64,000 nt of DNA, taken from positions 1,488,001-1,552,000 of the forward strand of contig JBAIAA010000262.1 of assembly GCA_037893245.1 (NCBI GenBank), read 5' to 3'. The first letter of the stretch is position 1, and every line of letters starts with the position of its first letter. The notes beneath the pieces are model-generated. The model saw only the letters and a program-made list of their open reading frames with translations. It ran no database searches and had not been told where the DNA came from. Of the stretch, positions 36,351-50,831 are shown piece after piece. This DNA is from Crossaster papposus. Taxonomy: Eukaryota > Echinodermata > Asteroidea > Velatida > Solasteridae. The position numbers and the translations under genes were made by a program.

Positions 36351-36906
36351 TTATCAGAGCGAAATGAAAATGAAAATGAAATCACTATCAAGGACATAAT
36401 TTTCCTGAGCAGACCGAGGTTGTGGTCATCCGAAATATCGGTTACTGGCCAAGAAAGTGTCTACTTCGTCACTCTGAGTCGGGTACCTCAAGTCATACCA
36501 AAAACGTGTTAGCAGAGCGAGGTTTCGATCTTTGGACATCTGGGTTAAGGCCCAGCACGCTTCCACTGCGCCACTCTACTTCATGTAAAGTTAGAAACAG
36601 CAAACAAAATGAAAGCAGACATTCTAAAAACATTCTAAAATATTTATTACATTTGAATAACAGTTAAGCAAAAATCCCTCTTTAGCAGAGCGAGGTTTTG
36701 GTCTTCGGACCTCTGGGTTATGGGCCCAGCACGCTCCCACTGCAACACTCTGCGTAACTATTTTTAATGAAAATGAAATCACTATCAAGGAAATAATTAT
36801 CCTGAGCAGACCGAGGTTGCGGTCATCCGAACTCTCGGTTACTGACCAAGAAAGTGTCAACTTCGTCACTCTGAGTCGAGTACCTCAAGTCATACCAAAA
36901 ACTTGT

Positions 36907-36978
36907 TAGCAGAGCGAGGTTTCGATCCTCGGACCTCTGGGTTATGGGCCCAGCACGCTTCCACTGCGCCACTCTGCT
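36907..36978 (-). tRNA. Initiator tRNA-Met (CAT), intact
   Basis: The 72-nt sequence is exact with the five-T stop, the only exact copy between 22 kb and 44 kb. Its 1480-bp duplicate at 38387 carries an acceptor mismatch, and its 4276-bp counterpart at 41183 carries a D-stem change. Confidence 0.92.
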
Positions 36979-38386
36979 TCATGTGAATTTAGAAACAGCA
37001 AACAAAATGAAAGCAGTCATTCTAAAAACATTCTAAAATATTTATTAAATTTGAATAACAGTGAAGCAAAAATACCTCTTTAGCAGAGCGAGGTTTTGGT
37101 CTTCGTACCTCTGGGTTATGGGCCCAGCACGCTCCCACTGCAACACTCTGCGTAACTATTTTTAATGAAAATGAAATCACTATCAAGGAAATAATTATTC
37201 TGAGCAGACCGAGGTTGTGGTCATCCGAACTCTCGGTTACTGACCAAGAAAGTGTCTACTTCGTCACTCTGAGTCGAGTACCTCAAGTCATACCAAAAAC
37301 TTGTTAGCACTATCAAGGACATAGTTATCCTGAGCAGACCGAGGTTGTGGTCATCCGAAATATCGGTTACTGGCCAAGAAAGTGTCTACTTCGTCACTCT
37401 CAGTCGGGTACCTCAAGTCATACCAAAAACGTGTTAGTAGAGCGAGGTTTCGATCTTTGGACATCTGGGTTAAGGCCCAGCACGCTTCCACTGCGCCAGT
37501 CTACTTCATGTAAAGTTAGAAACAGCAAACAAAATGAAAGCAGACATTCTAAAAACATTCTAAAATATTTATTAAATTTGAATAACAGTTAAGCAAAAAT
37601 CCCTCTTTAGCAGAGCGAGGTTTTGGTCTTCGGACCTCTGGGTTATGCGCCCAGCACGCTCCCACTGCAACACTCTGCGTAACTATTTTTAATGAAAATG
37701 AAATCACTATCAAGGAAATAATTATCCTGAGCAGACCGAGGTTGTGGTCATCCGAACTCTCGGTTACTGACCAAGAAAGTGTCTACTTCGTCACTCTGAG
37801 TCGAGTACCTCAAGTCATACCAAAAACTTGTTATCAGAGCGAAATGAAAATGAAAATGAAATCACTATCAAGGACATAATTTTCCTGAGCAGACCGAGGT
37901 TGTGGTCATCCGAAATATCGGTTACTGGCCAAGAAAGTGTCTACTTCGTCACTCTGAGTCGGGTACCTCAAGTCATACCAAAAACGTGTTAGCAGAGCGA
38001 GGTTTCGATCTTTGGACATCTGGGTTAAGGCCCAGCACGCTTCCACTGCGCCACTCTACTTCATGTAAAGTTAGAAACAGCAAACAAAATGAAAGCAGAC
38101 ATTCTAAAAACATTCTAAAATATTTATTACATTTGAATAACAGTTAAGCAAAAATCCCTCTTTAGCAGAGCGAGGTTTTGGTCTTCGGACCTCTGGGTTA
38201 TGGGCCCAGCACGCTCCCACTGCAACACTCTGCGTAACTATTTTTAATGAAAATGAAATCACTATCAAGGAAATAATTATCCTGAGCAGACCGAGGTTGC
38301 GGTCATCCGAACTCTCGGTTACTGACCAAGAAAGTGTCAACTTCGTCACTCTGAGTCGAGTACCTCAAGTCATACCAAAAACTTGT

Positions 38387-38458
38387 TAGCTGAGCGAGGT
38401 TTCGATCCTCGGACCTCTGGGTTATGGGCCCAGCACGCTTCCACTGCGCCACTCTGCT
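38387..38458 (-). pseudogene. tRNA-iMet with acceptor mismatch
   Basis: The 1480-bp duplicate of the exact copy at 36907. The acceptor 3' strand reads CTCAGCT, giving an A:A mismatch. Confidence 0.65.
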
Positions 38459-41182
38459 TCATGTGAATTTAGAAACAGAAAACAAAATGAAAGCAGTCAT
38501 TCTAAAAACATTCTAAAATATTTATTAAATTTGAATAACAGTGAAGCAAAAATACCTCTTTAGCAGAGCGAGGTTTTGGTCTTCGTACCTCTGGGTTATG
38601 GGCCCAGCACGCTCCCACTGCAACACTCTGCGTAACTATTTTTAATGAAAATGAAATCACTATCAAGGAAATAATTATTCTGAGCAGACCGAGGTTGTGG
38701 TCATCCGAACTCTCGGTTACTGACCAAGAAAGTGTCTACTTCGTCACTCTGAGTCGAGTACCTCAAGTCATACCAAAAACGTGTTAACAGAGCGAGGTTT
38801 CGATCTTTGGACATCTGGGTTAAGGCCCAGCACGCTTCCACGGGGCCACTCTACTTCATGTAAAGTTAGAAACAGCAATCAAAATGAAAGCAGACATTCT
38901 AAAAACATTCTAAAATATGTATTACATTTGAATAACAGTGAAGCAAAAATACCTCTTTAGCAGAACGAGGTTTTGGTCCTCGGACATCTGGGTTATGGGC
39001 CCAGCACGCTCACACTGCTCCACTCTACTTCATGTAAATTTAGAAACAGCAATCAAAATGAAAGCAGACATTCTAAAAACATTCTAAAATATTTATTAAA
39101 TTTGAATAACAGTTAAGCAAAAATCCCTCTTTAGCAGAACGAGGTTTTGGTCCTCGGACATCTGGGTTATGGGCCCAGCACGCTCACACTGCTCCACTCT
39201 ACTTCATGTAAATTTAGAAACAGCAATCAAAACGAAAGCAGACATTCTAAAAACATTCTAAAATATTTATTAAATTTGAATAACAGTGAAGCAAAAATAC
39301 CTCTTTAGCAGAGCGAGGTTTTGGTCTTCGGATCTCTGGGTTATGGGCCCAGCACGTTCCCACTGCAACACTCTGCGTAACTATTTTAAATGAAAATGAA
39401 ATCACTATCAAGGAAATAATTATTCTGAACAGACCGAGGTTGTGGTCATCCGAACTCTCGGTTACTTACCACGAAAGTGTCTACTTCGTCACTCTGAATC
39501 GAGTACCTCAAGTCATACAAAAAACTTGTTAGCAGAGCGAGGTTTCGATCCTCGGACCTCTGGGTTATGGGCCCAGCACGCTCACACTGCTCCACTCTAC
39601 TTCATGTAAATTTAGAAATAGCAATCAAAATGAAAGCAGACATTCTAAAAACATTCTAAAATATGTATTACATTTGAATAACAGTGAAGCAAAAATACCT
39701 CTTTAGCAGAACGAGGTTTTGGTCCTCGGACATCTGGGTTATGGGCCCAGCACGCTCACACTGCTCCACTCTACTTCATGTAAATTTAGAAACAGCAATC
39801 AAAATGAAAGCAGACATTCTAAAAACATTCTAAAATATTTATTACATTTGAATAACAGTGAAGAAAAATACCTCTTTAGCAGAGCGAGGTTTTGGTCTTC
39901 GGATCTCTGGGTTATGGGCCCTGCACGCTCCCACTGCAACACTCTGCGTAACTCTTTTTAATGAAAATGAAATCACTATCAAGGAAATAATTATTCTGAG
40001 CAGACCGAGGTTGTGGTCATCCGAACTCTCGGTTACTGACCAAGAAAGTGTCTACTTCGTCACTCTGAGTCGAGTACCTCAAGTCATACCAAAAACTTGT
40101 TAGCACTATCATGGACATAGTTATCCTGAGCAGACCGAGGTTGTGGTCATCCGAAATATCGGTTACTGGCCAAGAAAGTGTCTACTTCGTCACTCTGAGT
40201 CGGGTACCTCAAGTCATACCAAAAACGTGTTAGCAGAGCGAGGTTTCGATCTTTGGACATCTGGGTTAAGGCCCAGCACGCTTCCACTGCGCCACTCTAC
40301 TTCATGTAAAGTTAGAAACAGCAAACAAAATGAAAGCAGACATTCTAAAAACATTCTAAAAGATGTATTAAATTTGAATAACAGTTAAGCAAAAATCCCT
40401 CTTTAGCAGAGCGAGGTTTTGGTCTTCGGACCTCTGGGTTATGGGCCCAGCACGCTCCCACTGCAACAATCTGCGTAACTATTTTTAATGAAAATGAAAT
40501 CACTATCAAGGAAATAATTATCCTGAGCAGACCGAGGTTGTGGTCATCCGAACTCTCGGTTACTGACCAAGAAAGTGTCTACTTCGTCACTCTGAGTCGA
40601 GTACCTCAAGTCATACCAAAAACTTGTTATCAGAGCGAAATGAAAATGAAAATGAAATCACTATCAAGGACATAATTTTCCTGAGCAGACCGAGGTTGTG
40701 GTCATCCGAAATATCGGTTACTGGCCAAGAAAGTGTCTACTTCGTCACTCTGAGTCGGGTACCTCAAGTCATACCAAAAACGTGTTAGCAGAGCGAGGTT
40801 TCGATCTTTGGACATCTGGGTTAAGGCCCAGCACGCTTCCACTGCGCCACTCTACTTCATGTAAAGTTAGAAACAGCAAACAAAATGAAAGCAGACATTC
40901 TAAAAACATTCTAAAATATTTATTACATTTGAATAACAGTTAAGCAAAAATCCCTCTTTAGCAGAGCGAGGTTTTGGTCTTCGGACCTCTGGGTTATGGG
41001 CCCAGCACGCTCCCACTGCAACACTCTGCGTAACTATTTTTAATGAAAATGAAATCACTATCAAGGAAATAATTATCCTGAGCAGACCGAGGTTGCGGTC
41101 ATCCGAACTCTCGGTTACTGACCAAGAAAGTGTCTACTTCGTCACTCTGAGTCGAGTACCTCAAGTCATACCAAAAACTTGT

Positions 41183-41254
41183 TAGCAGAGCGAGGTTTCG
41201 ATCCTCGGACCTCTGGGTTATGGGCCCAGCACGCTTCCACTGCGGCACTCTGCT
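41183..41254 (-). tRNA. Initiator tRNA-Met, position-10 variant
   Basis: It differs from the intact copy by G10 to C in the D-stem (plus-strand TGCGGCAC). The rest, including the five-T stop, is intact. Confidence 0.7.
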
Positions 41255-44028
41255 TCATGTGAATTTAGAAACAGCAAACAAAATGAAAGCAGTCATTCTA
41301 AAAACATTCTAAAATATTTATTAAATTTGAATAACAGGGAAGCAAAAATACCTCTTTAGCAGAGCGAGGTTTTGGTCTTCGGACCTCTGGGTTATGGGCC
41401 CAGCACGCTCCCACTGCAACACTCTGCGTAACTATTTTTAATGAAAATGAAATCACTATCAAGGAAATAATTATTCTGAGCAGACCGAGGTTGTGGTCAT
41501 CCGAACTCTCGGTTACTGACCAAGAAAGTGTCTACTTCGTCACTCTGAGTCGAGTACCTCAAGTCATACCAAAAACGTGTTAGCAGAGCGAGGTTTCGAT
41601 CTTTGGACATCTGGGTTAAGGCCCAGCACGCTTCCACTGCGCCACTCTACTTCATGTAAAGTTAGAAACAGCAAACAAAATAAAAGCAGACATTCTAAAA
41701 ACATTCTAAAATATTTATTAAATTTGAATAACAGTTAAGCAAAAATCCCTCTTTAGCAGAACGAGGTTTTGGTCCTCGAACATCTGGGTTATGGGCCCAG
41801 CACGCTCACACTGCTCCACTCTACTTCATGTAAATTTAGAAACAGCAATCAAAACGAAAGCAGACATTCTAAAAACATTCTAAAATATTTATTAAATTTG
41901 AATAACAGTGAAGCAAAAATACATCTTTAGCAGAGCGAGGTTTTGGTCTTCGGATCTCTGGGTTATGGGCCCAGCACGTTCCCACTGCAACACTCTGCGT
42001 AACTATTTTAAATGAAAATGAAATCACTATCAAGGAAATAATTATTCTGAGCAGACCGAGGTTGTGGTCATCCGAACTCTCGGTTACTTACCAAGAAAGT
42101 GTCTACTTCGTCACTCTGAATCGAGTACCTCAAGTCATACAAAAAACTTGTTAGCAGAGCGAGGTTTCGATCATCGGACCTCTGGGTTATGGGCCCAGCA
42201 CGCTCACACTGCTCCACTCTACTTCATGTAAATTTAAAAACAGCAATCAAAATGAAAGCAGACATTCTAAAAACATTCTAAAATATGTATTACATTTCAA
42301 TAACAGTGAAGCAAAAATACCTCTTTAGCAGAACGAGGTTTTGGTCCTCGGACATCTGGGTTATGGGCCCAGCACGCTCACACTGCTCCACTCTACTTCA
42401 TGTAAATTTAGAAACAGCAATCAAAATGAAAGCAGACATTCTAAAAACATTCTAAAATATTTATTACATTTGAATAACAGTGAAGCAAAAATACCTCTTT
42501 AGCAGAGCGAGGTTTTGGTCTTCGGATCTCTGGGTTATGGGCCCTGCACGCTCCCACTGCAACACTCTGCGTAACTATTTATAATGAAAATGAAATCACT
42601 ATCAAGGAAATAATTATTCTGAGCAGACCGAGGTTGTGGTCATCCGAACTCTCGGTTACTGACCAAGAAAGTGTCTACTTCGTCACTCTGAGTCGAGTAC
42701 CTCAAGTCATACCAAAAACTTGTTAGCAGAGCGAAATGAAAAAATGAAAATGAAATCACTATCAGGGACATAATTATCCTGAGCAGACCGAGGTTGTGGT
42801 CATCCGAAATATCGGTTACTGGCCAAGAAACTGTCTACTTCGTCACTCTGAGTCGGGTACCTCAAGTCATACCAAAAACGTGTTAGCAGAGCGAGGTTTC
42901 GATCTTTGGACATCTGGGTTAAGGCCCAGCACGCTTCCACTGCGCCACTCTACTTCATGTAAAGTTAGAAACAGCAAACAAAATGAAAGCAGACATTCTA
43001 AAAACATTCTAAAATATTTATTAAATTTGAATAACAGTTAAGCAAAACTCCCTCTTTAGCAGAACGAGGTTTTGGTCCTCGGACATCTGGGTTATGGGCC
43101 CAGCACGCTCACATTGCTCCACTCTACTTCATGTAAATTTAGAAACAGCAATCAAAATGAAAGCAGACATTCTAAAAACATTCTAAAATATTTATTAAAT
43201 TTGAATAACAGTGAAGCAAAAATACCTCTTTAGCAGAGCGAGGTTTTGGTCTTCGGACCTCTGGGTTATGGGCCCAGCACGCTCACACTGCAACACTCTG
43301 CGTAACTATTTTAAATGAAAATGAAATCACTATCAAGGAAATAATTATTCTGAGCAGACCGAGGTTGTGGTCATCCGAACTCTCGGTTACTTACCAAGAA
43401 AGTGTCTACTTCGTCACTCTGAATCGAGTACCTCAAGTCATACCAAAAACTTGTTAGCAGAGCGAGGTTTCGATCCTCGGACCTCTGGGTTATGGGCCCA
43501 GCACGCTCACACTGCTCCACTCTACTTCATGTAAATTTAGAAACAGAAATCAAAATGAAAGCAGACATTCTAAAAACATTCTAAAATATGTATTACATTT
43601 GAATAACAGTGAAGCAAAAATACCTCTTTAGCAGAACGAGGTTTTGGTCCTGGGACATCTGGGTTATGGGCCCAGCACGCTCACACTGCTCCACTCTACT
43701 TCATGTAAATTTAGAAACAGCAATCAAAATGAAAGCAGACATTCTAAAAACATTCTAAAATATTTATTACATTTGAATAACAGTGAAGCAAAAATACCTC
43801 TTTAGCAGAGCGAGGGTTTGGTCTTCCGACCTCTGGGTTATGGGCCCAGCACGCTCCCACTGTACCACTCTGCGTAACTATTTTTGTAATGAAAATGAAA
43901 TCACTATCAAGGAAATAATTATTCTGAGCAGACCGAGGTTGTGGTCATCCGAACTCTCGGTTACTGACCAAGAAAGTGTCTACTTCGTCACTCTGAGTCG
44001 AGTACCTCAAGTCATACCAAAAACTTGT

Positions 44029-44100
44029 TAGCAGAGCGAGGTTTCGATCCTCGGACCTCTGGGTTATGGGCCCAGCACGCTTCCACTGCGCCACTCTGCT
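44029..44100 (-). tRNA. Initiator tRNA-Met (CAT), intact
   Basis: The 72-nt sequence is exact and the five-T stop is present. Its C neighbours carry the unusual ACTGTACCACTCTG D-arm variant seen again after 53.7 kb. Confidence 0.92.
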
Positions 44101-44428
44101 TCATGTGAATTTAGAAACAGCAAACAAAATGAAAGCAGACATTCTAAAAACATTCTAAAATATTTATTACATTTGAATAACTGTGAAGCAAAAATACCTC
44201 TTTAGCAGAGCGAGGTTTTGGTCTTCGGACCTCTGGGTTATGGGCCCAGCACGCTCCCACTGTACCACTCTGCGTAACTATTTTTGTAATGAAAATGAAA
44301 TCACTATCAAGGACATAATTATCCTGAGCAGACCGAGGTTGTGGTCATCCGAAATATCGGTTACTGGCCAAGAAAGTGTCTACTTCGTCACTCTGAGTCG
44401 AGTACCTCAAGTCATATCAAAAACGTGT

Positions 44429-44500
44429 TAGCAGAGCGAGGTTTCGATCTTCGGACCTCTGGGTTAAGGGCCCAGCACGCTTCCACTGCGCCACTCTACT
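44429..44500 (-). pseudogene. iMet body with CTT anticodon and one T-stem mismatch
   Basis: The loop is CCCTTAA, and the T-stem strand CGAAG has one A:C mismatch. It is intermediate between type E and the copy at 54321. Confidence 0.6.
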
Positions 44501-44826
44501 TCATGTAAAGTTAGAAACAGCAAACAAAATGAAAGCAGACATTCTAAAAACATTCTAAAATATTGATTACATTTGAATAACAGTTAAACAAAAATACCTC
44601 TTTAGCAGAGCGAGGTTTTGGTCTTCGGACCTCTGGGTTATGGGACCAGCACGCTCCCACTGCAACACTCTGCGTAACAATCTTTCCTGAAAATGAAATC
44701 ACTATCAAGGAAATAATTATCCTGAGCACACCGAGGTTGTGGTCATCCGAACTCTCGGTTACTGACCAAGAAAGTGTCTACTTCGTCACTCTGAGTCGAG
44801 TACCTCAAGTCATACCAAAAACTTGT

Positions 44827-47800
44827 TAGCAGAGCGAGGTTTCGATCATCGGACCTCTGGGTTATGGGCCCAGCACGCTTCCACTGCGCCACTCTGCTTC
44901 ATGTGAATTTAGAAACAGAAAACAAAATTAAAGCAGACATTCTAAAAACATTCTAAAATATGTATTACATTTGAATAACAGTGAAGCAAAACAAACTCTT
45001 CAGCAGAGCGAGGTTTTGGTCCTCGGACATCTGGGTTATGGGACCAGCACGCTCCCACTGCAACACTCTGCGTAACAATCTTTCCTGAAAATGAAATCAC
45101 TATCAAGGAAATAATTATCCTGAGCACACCGAGGTTGTGGTCATCCGAACTCTGGGTTACTGACCAAGAAAGTGTCTACTTCGTCACTCTAAGTCGAGTA
45201 CCTCAAGTCATACCAAAAACTTGTTAGCAGAGCGAGGTTTCGATCATCGGACCTCTGGGTTATGGGCCCAGCACGCTTCCACTGCGCCACTCTGCTTCAT
45301 GTGAATTTAGAAACAGAAAACAAAATTAAAGCAGACATTCTAAAAACATTCTAAAATATGTATTACATTTGAATAACAGTGAAGCAAAACAAACTCTTCA
45401 GCAGAGCGAGGTTTTGGTCCTCGGACATCTGGGTTATGGGCCCAGCACGCTCACACTGCAACACTCTGCGTAACTATTTTTAATGAAAATGAAATCACTA
45501 TCAAGAAAATAATTATTCTGAGCAGACCGAGGTTGTGGTCATCCGAACTCTCGGTTACTGACCAAGAAAGTGTCTACTTCGTCACTCTGAGTCGAGTACC
45601 TCAAGTCATACCAAGAACTTGTTAGCATAGCGAGGTTTCGATCCTCGGACCTCTGGGTTATGGGCCCAGCACGCTTCCACTGCGCCACTCTGCTTCATGT
45701 GAATTTAGAAACAGAAAACAAAATTAAAGCAGACATTCTAAAAACATTCTAAAATATGTATTACATTGGAATAACAGTGAAGCAAAAAAAATCTTTAGCA
45801 GAGCGAGGTTTTGGTCCTCGGACATCTGGATTATTGGCCCAGAACGCTCACACTGCTCAGCTCTACTTCATGTACATTTAGAAACAGCAATCAAAATGAA
45901 AGCAGACATTCTAAAAACATTCTAAAATATTTATTACATTTGAATAACAGTGAAGCAAAAATACCTCTTTAGCAGAGCGAGGTTTTGGTCTTCGGACCTC
46001 TGGGTTATGCGCCCAGCACGCTCCCACTGCAACACTCTGCGTAACTATTTTTAATGAAAATGAAATCACTATCAAGGAAATAATTATCCTGAGCACACCG
46101 AGGTTGTGGTCATCCGAACTCTCGGTTACTGACCAAGAAAGTGTCTACTTCGTCACTCTGAGTCGAGTACCTCAAGTCATACCAAAAACTTGTTAGCAGA
46201 GCGAGGTTTCGATCATCGGACCTCTGGGTTATGGGCCCAGCACGCTTCCACTGCGCCACTCTGCTTCATGTGAATTTAGAAACAGAAAACAAAATTAAAG
46301 CAGACATTCTAAAAACATTCTAAAATATGTATTACATTTGAATAACAGTGAAGCAAAACAAACTCTTCAGCAGAGCGAGGTTTTGGTCCTCGGACATCTG
46401 GGTTATGGGCCCAGCACGCTCACACTGCAACACTCTGCGTAACTATTTTTAATGAAAATGAAATCACTATCAAGAAAATAATTATTCTGAGCAGACCGAG
46501 GTTGTGGTCATCCGAACTCTCGGTTACTGACCAAGAAAGTGTCTACTTCGTCACTCTGAGTCGAGTACCTCAAGTCATACCAAGAACTTGTTAGCATAGC
46601 GAGGTTTCGATCCTCGGACCTCTGGGTTATGGGCCCAGCACGCTTCCACTGCGCCACTCTGCTTCATGTGAATTTAGAAACAGAAAACAAAATTAAAGCA
46701 GACATTCTAAAAACATTCTAAAATATGTATTACATTGAAATAACAGTGAAGCAAAAAAAATCTTTAGCAGAGCGAGGTTTTGGTCCTCGGACATCTGGGT
46801 TATTGGCCCAGAACGCTCACACTGCTCCACTCTACTTCATGTACATTTAGAAACAGCAATCAAAATGAAAGCAGACATTCTAAAAACATTCAAAAATATT
46901 TATTACATTTGAATAACAGTGAAGCAAAAATACCTCTTTAGCAGAGCGAGGTTTTGGTCTTCCGACCTCTGGGTTATGGGCCCAGCACGCTCACACTGCA
47001 ACACTCTGCGTAACTATTTTTAATGAAAATGAAATCACTATCAAGGAAATAATTATTCTGAGCAGACCGAGGTTGTGGTCATCTGAACTCTCGGTTACTG
47101 ACCAAGAAAGTGTCTACTTCGTCACTCTGAGTCGAGTACCTCAAGTCATACCAAGAACTTGTTAGCATAGCGAGGTTTCGATCCTCGGACCTCTGGGTTA
47201 TGGGCCCAGCACGCTTCCACTGCGCCACTCTGCTTCATGTGAATTTAGAAACAGAAAACAAAATTAAAGCAGACATTCTAAAAACATTCTAAAATATGTA
47301 TTACATTGGAATAACAGTGAAGCAAAAAAAATCTTTAGCAGAGCGAGGTTTTGGTCCTCGGACATCTGGGTTATTGGCCCAGAACGCTCACACTGCTCCA
47401 CTCTACTTCATGTACATTTAGAAACAGCAATCAAAATGAAAGCAGACATTCTAAAAACATTCAAAAATATTTATTACATTTGAATAACAGTGAAGCAAAA
47501 ATACCTCTTTAGCAGAGCGAGGTTTTGGTCTTCCGACCTCTGGGTTATGGGCCCAGCACGCTCACACTGCAACACTCTGCGTAACTATTTTTAATGAAAA
47601 TGAAATCACTATCAAGGAAATAATTATTCTGAGCAGACCGAGGTTGTGGTCATCCGAACTCTCGGTTACTGACCAAGAAAGTGTCTACTTCGTCACTCTG
47701 AGTCGAGTACCTCAAGTCATACCAAGAACTTGTTAGCAGAGCGAGGTTTCGATCCTCGGACCTCTGGGTTATGGGCCCAGTACGCTTCCACTGCGCCACT

Positions 47801-50800
47801 CTGCTTCATGTGAATTTAGAAACAGAAAACAAAATTAAAGCTGACATTCTAAAAACATTCTAAAATATGTATTACATTGGAATAACAGTGAAGCAAAAAC
47901 AATCTTTAGCAGAGCGAGGTTTTGGTCCTCGGACATCTGGGTTATGGGCCCAGCACGCTTCCACTGCGCCACTCTGCTTCATGTGAATTTAGAAACAGAA
48001 AACAAAATTAAAGCAGACATTCTAAAAACATTCTAAAATATGTATTACATTGGAATAACAGTGAAGCAAAAAAATCTTTAGCAGAGCGAGGTTTTGGTCC
48101 TCGGACATCTGGGTTATTGGCCCAGAACGCTCACACTGCTCCACTCTACTTCATGTACATTTAGAAACAGCAATCAAAATGAAAGCAGACATTCTAAAAA
48201 CATTCTAAAATATTTATTACATTTGAATAACAGTGAAGCAAAAATACCTCTTTAGCAGAGCGAGGTTTTGGTCTTCGGACCTCTGGGTTATGCGCCCAGC
48301 ACGCTCCCACTGCAACACTCTGCGTAACTATTTTTAATGAAAATGAAATCACTATCAAGGAAATAATTATCCTGAGCACACCGAGGTTGTGGTCATCCGA
48401 ACTCTCGGTTACTGACCAAGAAAGTGTCTACTTCGTCACTCTGAGTCGAGTACCTCAAGTCATACCAAAAACTTGTTAGCAGAGCGAGGTTTCGATCATC
48501 GGACCTCTGGGTTATGGGCCCAGCACGCTTCCACTGCGCCACTCTGCTTCATGTGAATTTAGAAACAGAAAACAAAATTAAAGCAGACATTCTAAAAACA
48601 TTCTAAAATATGTATTACATTTGAATAACAGTGAAGCAAAACAAACTCTTCAGCAGAGCGAGGTTTTGGTCCTCGGACATCTGGGTTATGGGCCCAGCAC
48701 GCTCACACTGCAACACTCTGCGTAACTATTTTTAATGAAAATGAAATCACTATCAAGAAAATAATTATTCTGAGCAGACCGAGGTTGTGGTCATCCGAAC
48801 TCTCGGTTACTGACCAAGAAAGTGTCTACTTCGTCACTCTGAGTCGAGTACCTCAAGTCATACCAAGAACTTGTTAGCATAGCGAGGTTTCGATCCTCGG
48901 ACCTCTGGGTTATGGGCCCAGCACGCTTCCACTGCGCCACTCTGCTTCATGTGAATTTAGAAACAGAAAACAAAATTAAAGCAGACATTCTAAAAACATT
49001 CTAAAATATGTATTACATTGGAATAACAGTGAAGCAAAAAAAATCTTTAGCAGAGCGAGGTTTTGGTCCTCGGACATCTGGGTTATTGGCCCAGAACGCT
49101 CACACTGCTCCACTCTACTTCATGTACATTTAGAAACAGCAATCAAAATGAAAGCAGACATTCTAAAAACATTCAAAAATATTTATTACATTTGAATAAC
49201 AGTGAAGCAAAAATACCTCTTTAGCAGAGCGAGGTTTTGGTCTTCCGACCTCTGGGTTATGGGCCCAGCACGCTCACACTGCAACACTCTGCGTAACTAT
49301 TTTTAATGAAAATGAAATCACTATCAAGGAAATAATTATTCTGAGCAGACCGAGGTTGTGGTCATCCGAACTCTCGGTTACTGACCAAGAAAGTGTCTAC
49401 TTCGTCACTCTGAGTCGAGTACCTCAAGTCATACCAAGAACTTGTTAGCATAGCGAGGTTTCGATCCTCGGACCTCTGGGTTATGGGCCCAGCACGCTTC
49501 CACTGCGCCACTCTGCTTCATGTGAATTTAGAAACAGAAAACAAAATTAAAGCAGACATTCTAAAAACATTCTAAAATATGTATTACATTGGAATAACAG
49601 TGAAGCAAAAAAAATCTTTAGCAGAGCGAGGTTTTGGTCCTCGGACATCTGGGTTATTGGCCCAGAACGCTCACACTGCTCCACTCTACTTCATGTACAT
49701 TTAGAAACAGCAATCAAAATGAAAGCAGACATTCTAAAAACATTCAAAAATATTTATTACATTTGAATAACAGTGAAGCAAAAATACCTCTTTAGCAGAG
49801 CGAGGTTTTGGTCTTCCGACCTCTGGGTTATGGGCCCAGCACGCTCACACTGCAACACTCTGCGTAACTATTTTTAATGAAAATGAAATCACTATCAAGG
49901 AAATAATTATTCTGAGCAGACCGAGGTTGTGGTCATCCGAACTCTCGGTTACTGACCAAGAAAGTGTCTACTTCGTCACTCTGAGTCGAGTACCTCAAGT
50001 CATACCAAGAACTTGTTAGCAGAGCGAGGTTTCGATCCTCGGACCTCTGGGTTATGGGCCCAGTACGCTTCCACTGCGCCACTCTGCTTCATGTGAATTT
50101 AGAAACAGAAAACAAAATTAAAGCTGACATTCTAAAAACATTCTAAAATATGTATTACATTGGAATAACAGTGAAGCAAAAACAATCTTTAGCAGAGCGA
50201 GGTTTTGGTCCTCGGACATCTGGGTTATGGGCCCAGCACGCTTCCACTGCGCCACTCTGCTTCATGTGAATTTAGAAACAGAAAACAAAATTAAAGCAGA
50301 CATTCTAAAAACATTCTAAAATATGTATTACATTGGAATAACAGTGAAGCAAAAAAATCTTTAGCAGAGCGAGGTTTTGGTCCTCGGACATCTGGGTTAT
50401 TGGCCCAGAACGCTCACACTGCTCCACTCTACTTCATGTACATTTAGAAACAGCAATCAAAATGAAAGCAGACATTCTAAAAACATTCTAAAATATTTAT
50501 TACATTTGAATAACAGTGAAGCAAAAATACCTCTTTAGCAGAGCGAGGTTTTGGTCTTCGGACCTCTGGGTTATGGGCCCAGCACGCTCCCACTGCAACA
50601 CTCTGCGTAACTATTTTTAATGAAAATGAAATCACTATCAAGGAAATAATTATCCTGAGCACACCGAGGTTGTGGTCATCCGAACTCTCGGTTACTGACC
50701 AAGAAAGTGTCTACTTCGTCACTCTGAGTCGAGTACCTCAAGTCATACCAAAAACTTGTTAGCAGAGCGAGGTTTCGATCATCGGACCTCTGGGTTATGG

Positions 50801-50831
50801 GCCCAGCACGCTTCCACTGCGCCACTCTGCT
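44827..50831 (-). pseudogene. tRNA-iMet with T-stem mismatch (5 copies)
   Basis: Copies at 44827, 45225, 46194, 48477 and 50760 differ from intact iMet by one base (plus-strand GATCATCGG), giving a T:C mismatch in the T-stem. The last three occupy the same slot of the 2283-bp repeat. The five-T stop is kept. Confidence 0.7.

Larger units (their letters stand above)
35829..38780. repeat. Higher-order repeat, 1480-bp period, two copies
   Basis: Landmarks 35955/37435, 36510/37990 and A 36907/38387 are 1480 apart. Shared private changes include CTCTCAGTCGGG and GTTATGCGCCC. A diverged third partial copy follows at an offset of 4276 from the first (40231, 40786, 41183). Confidence 0.87.
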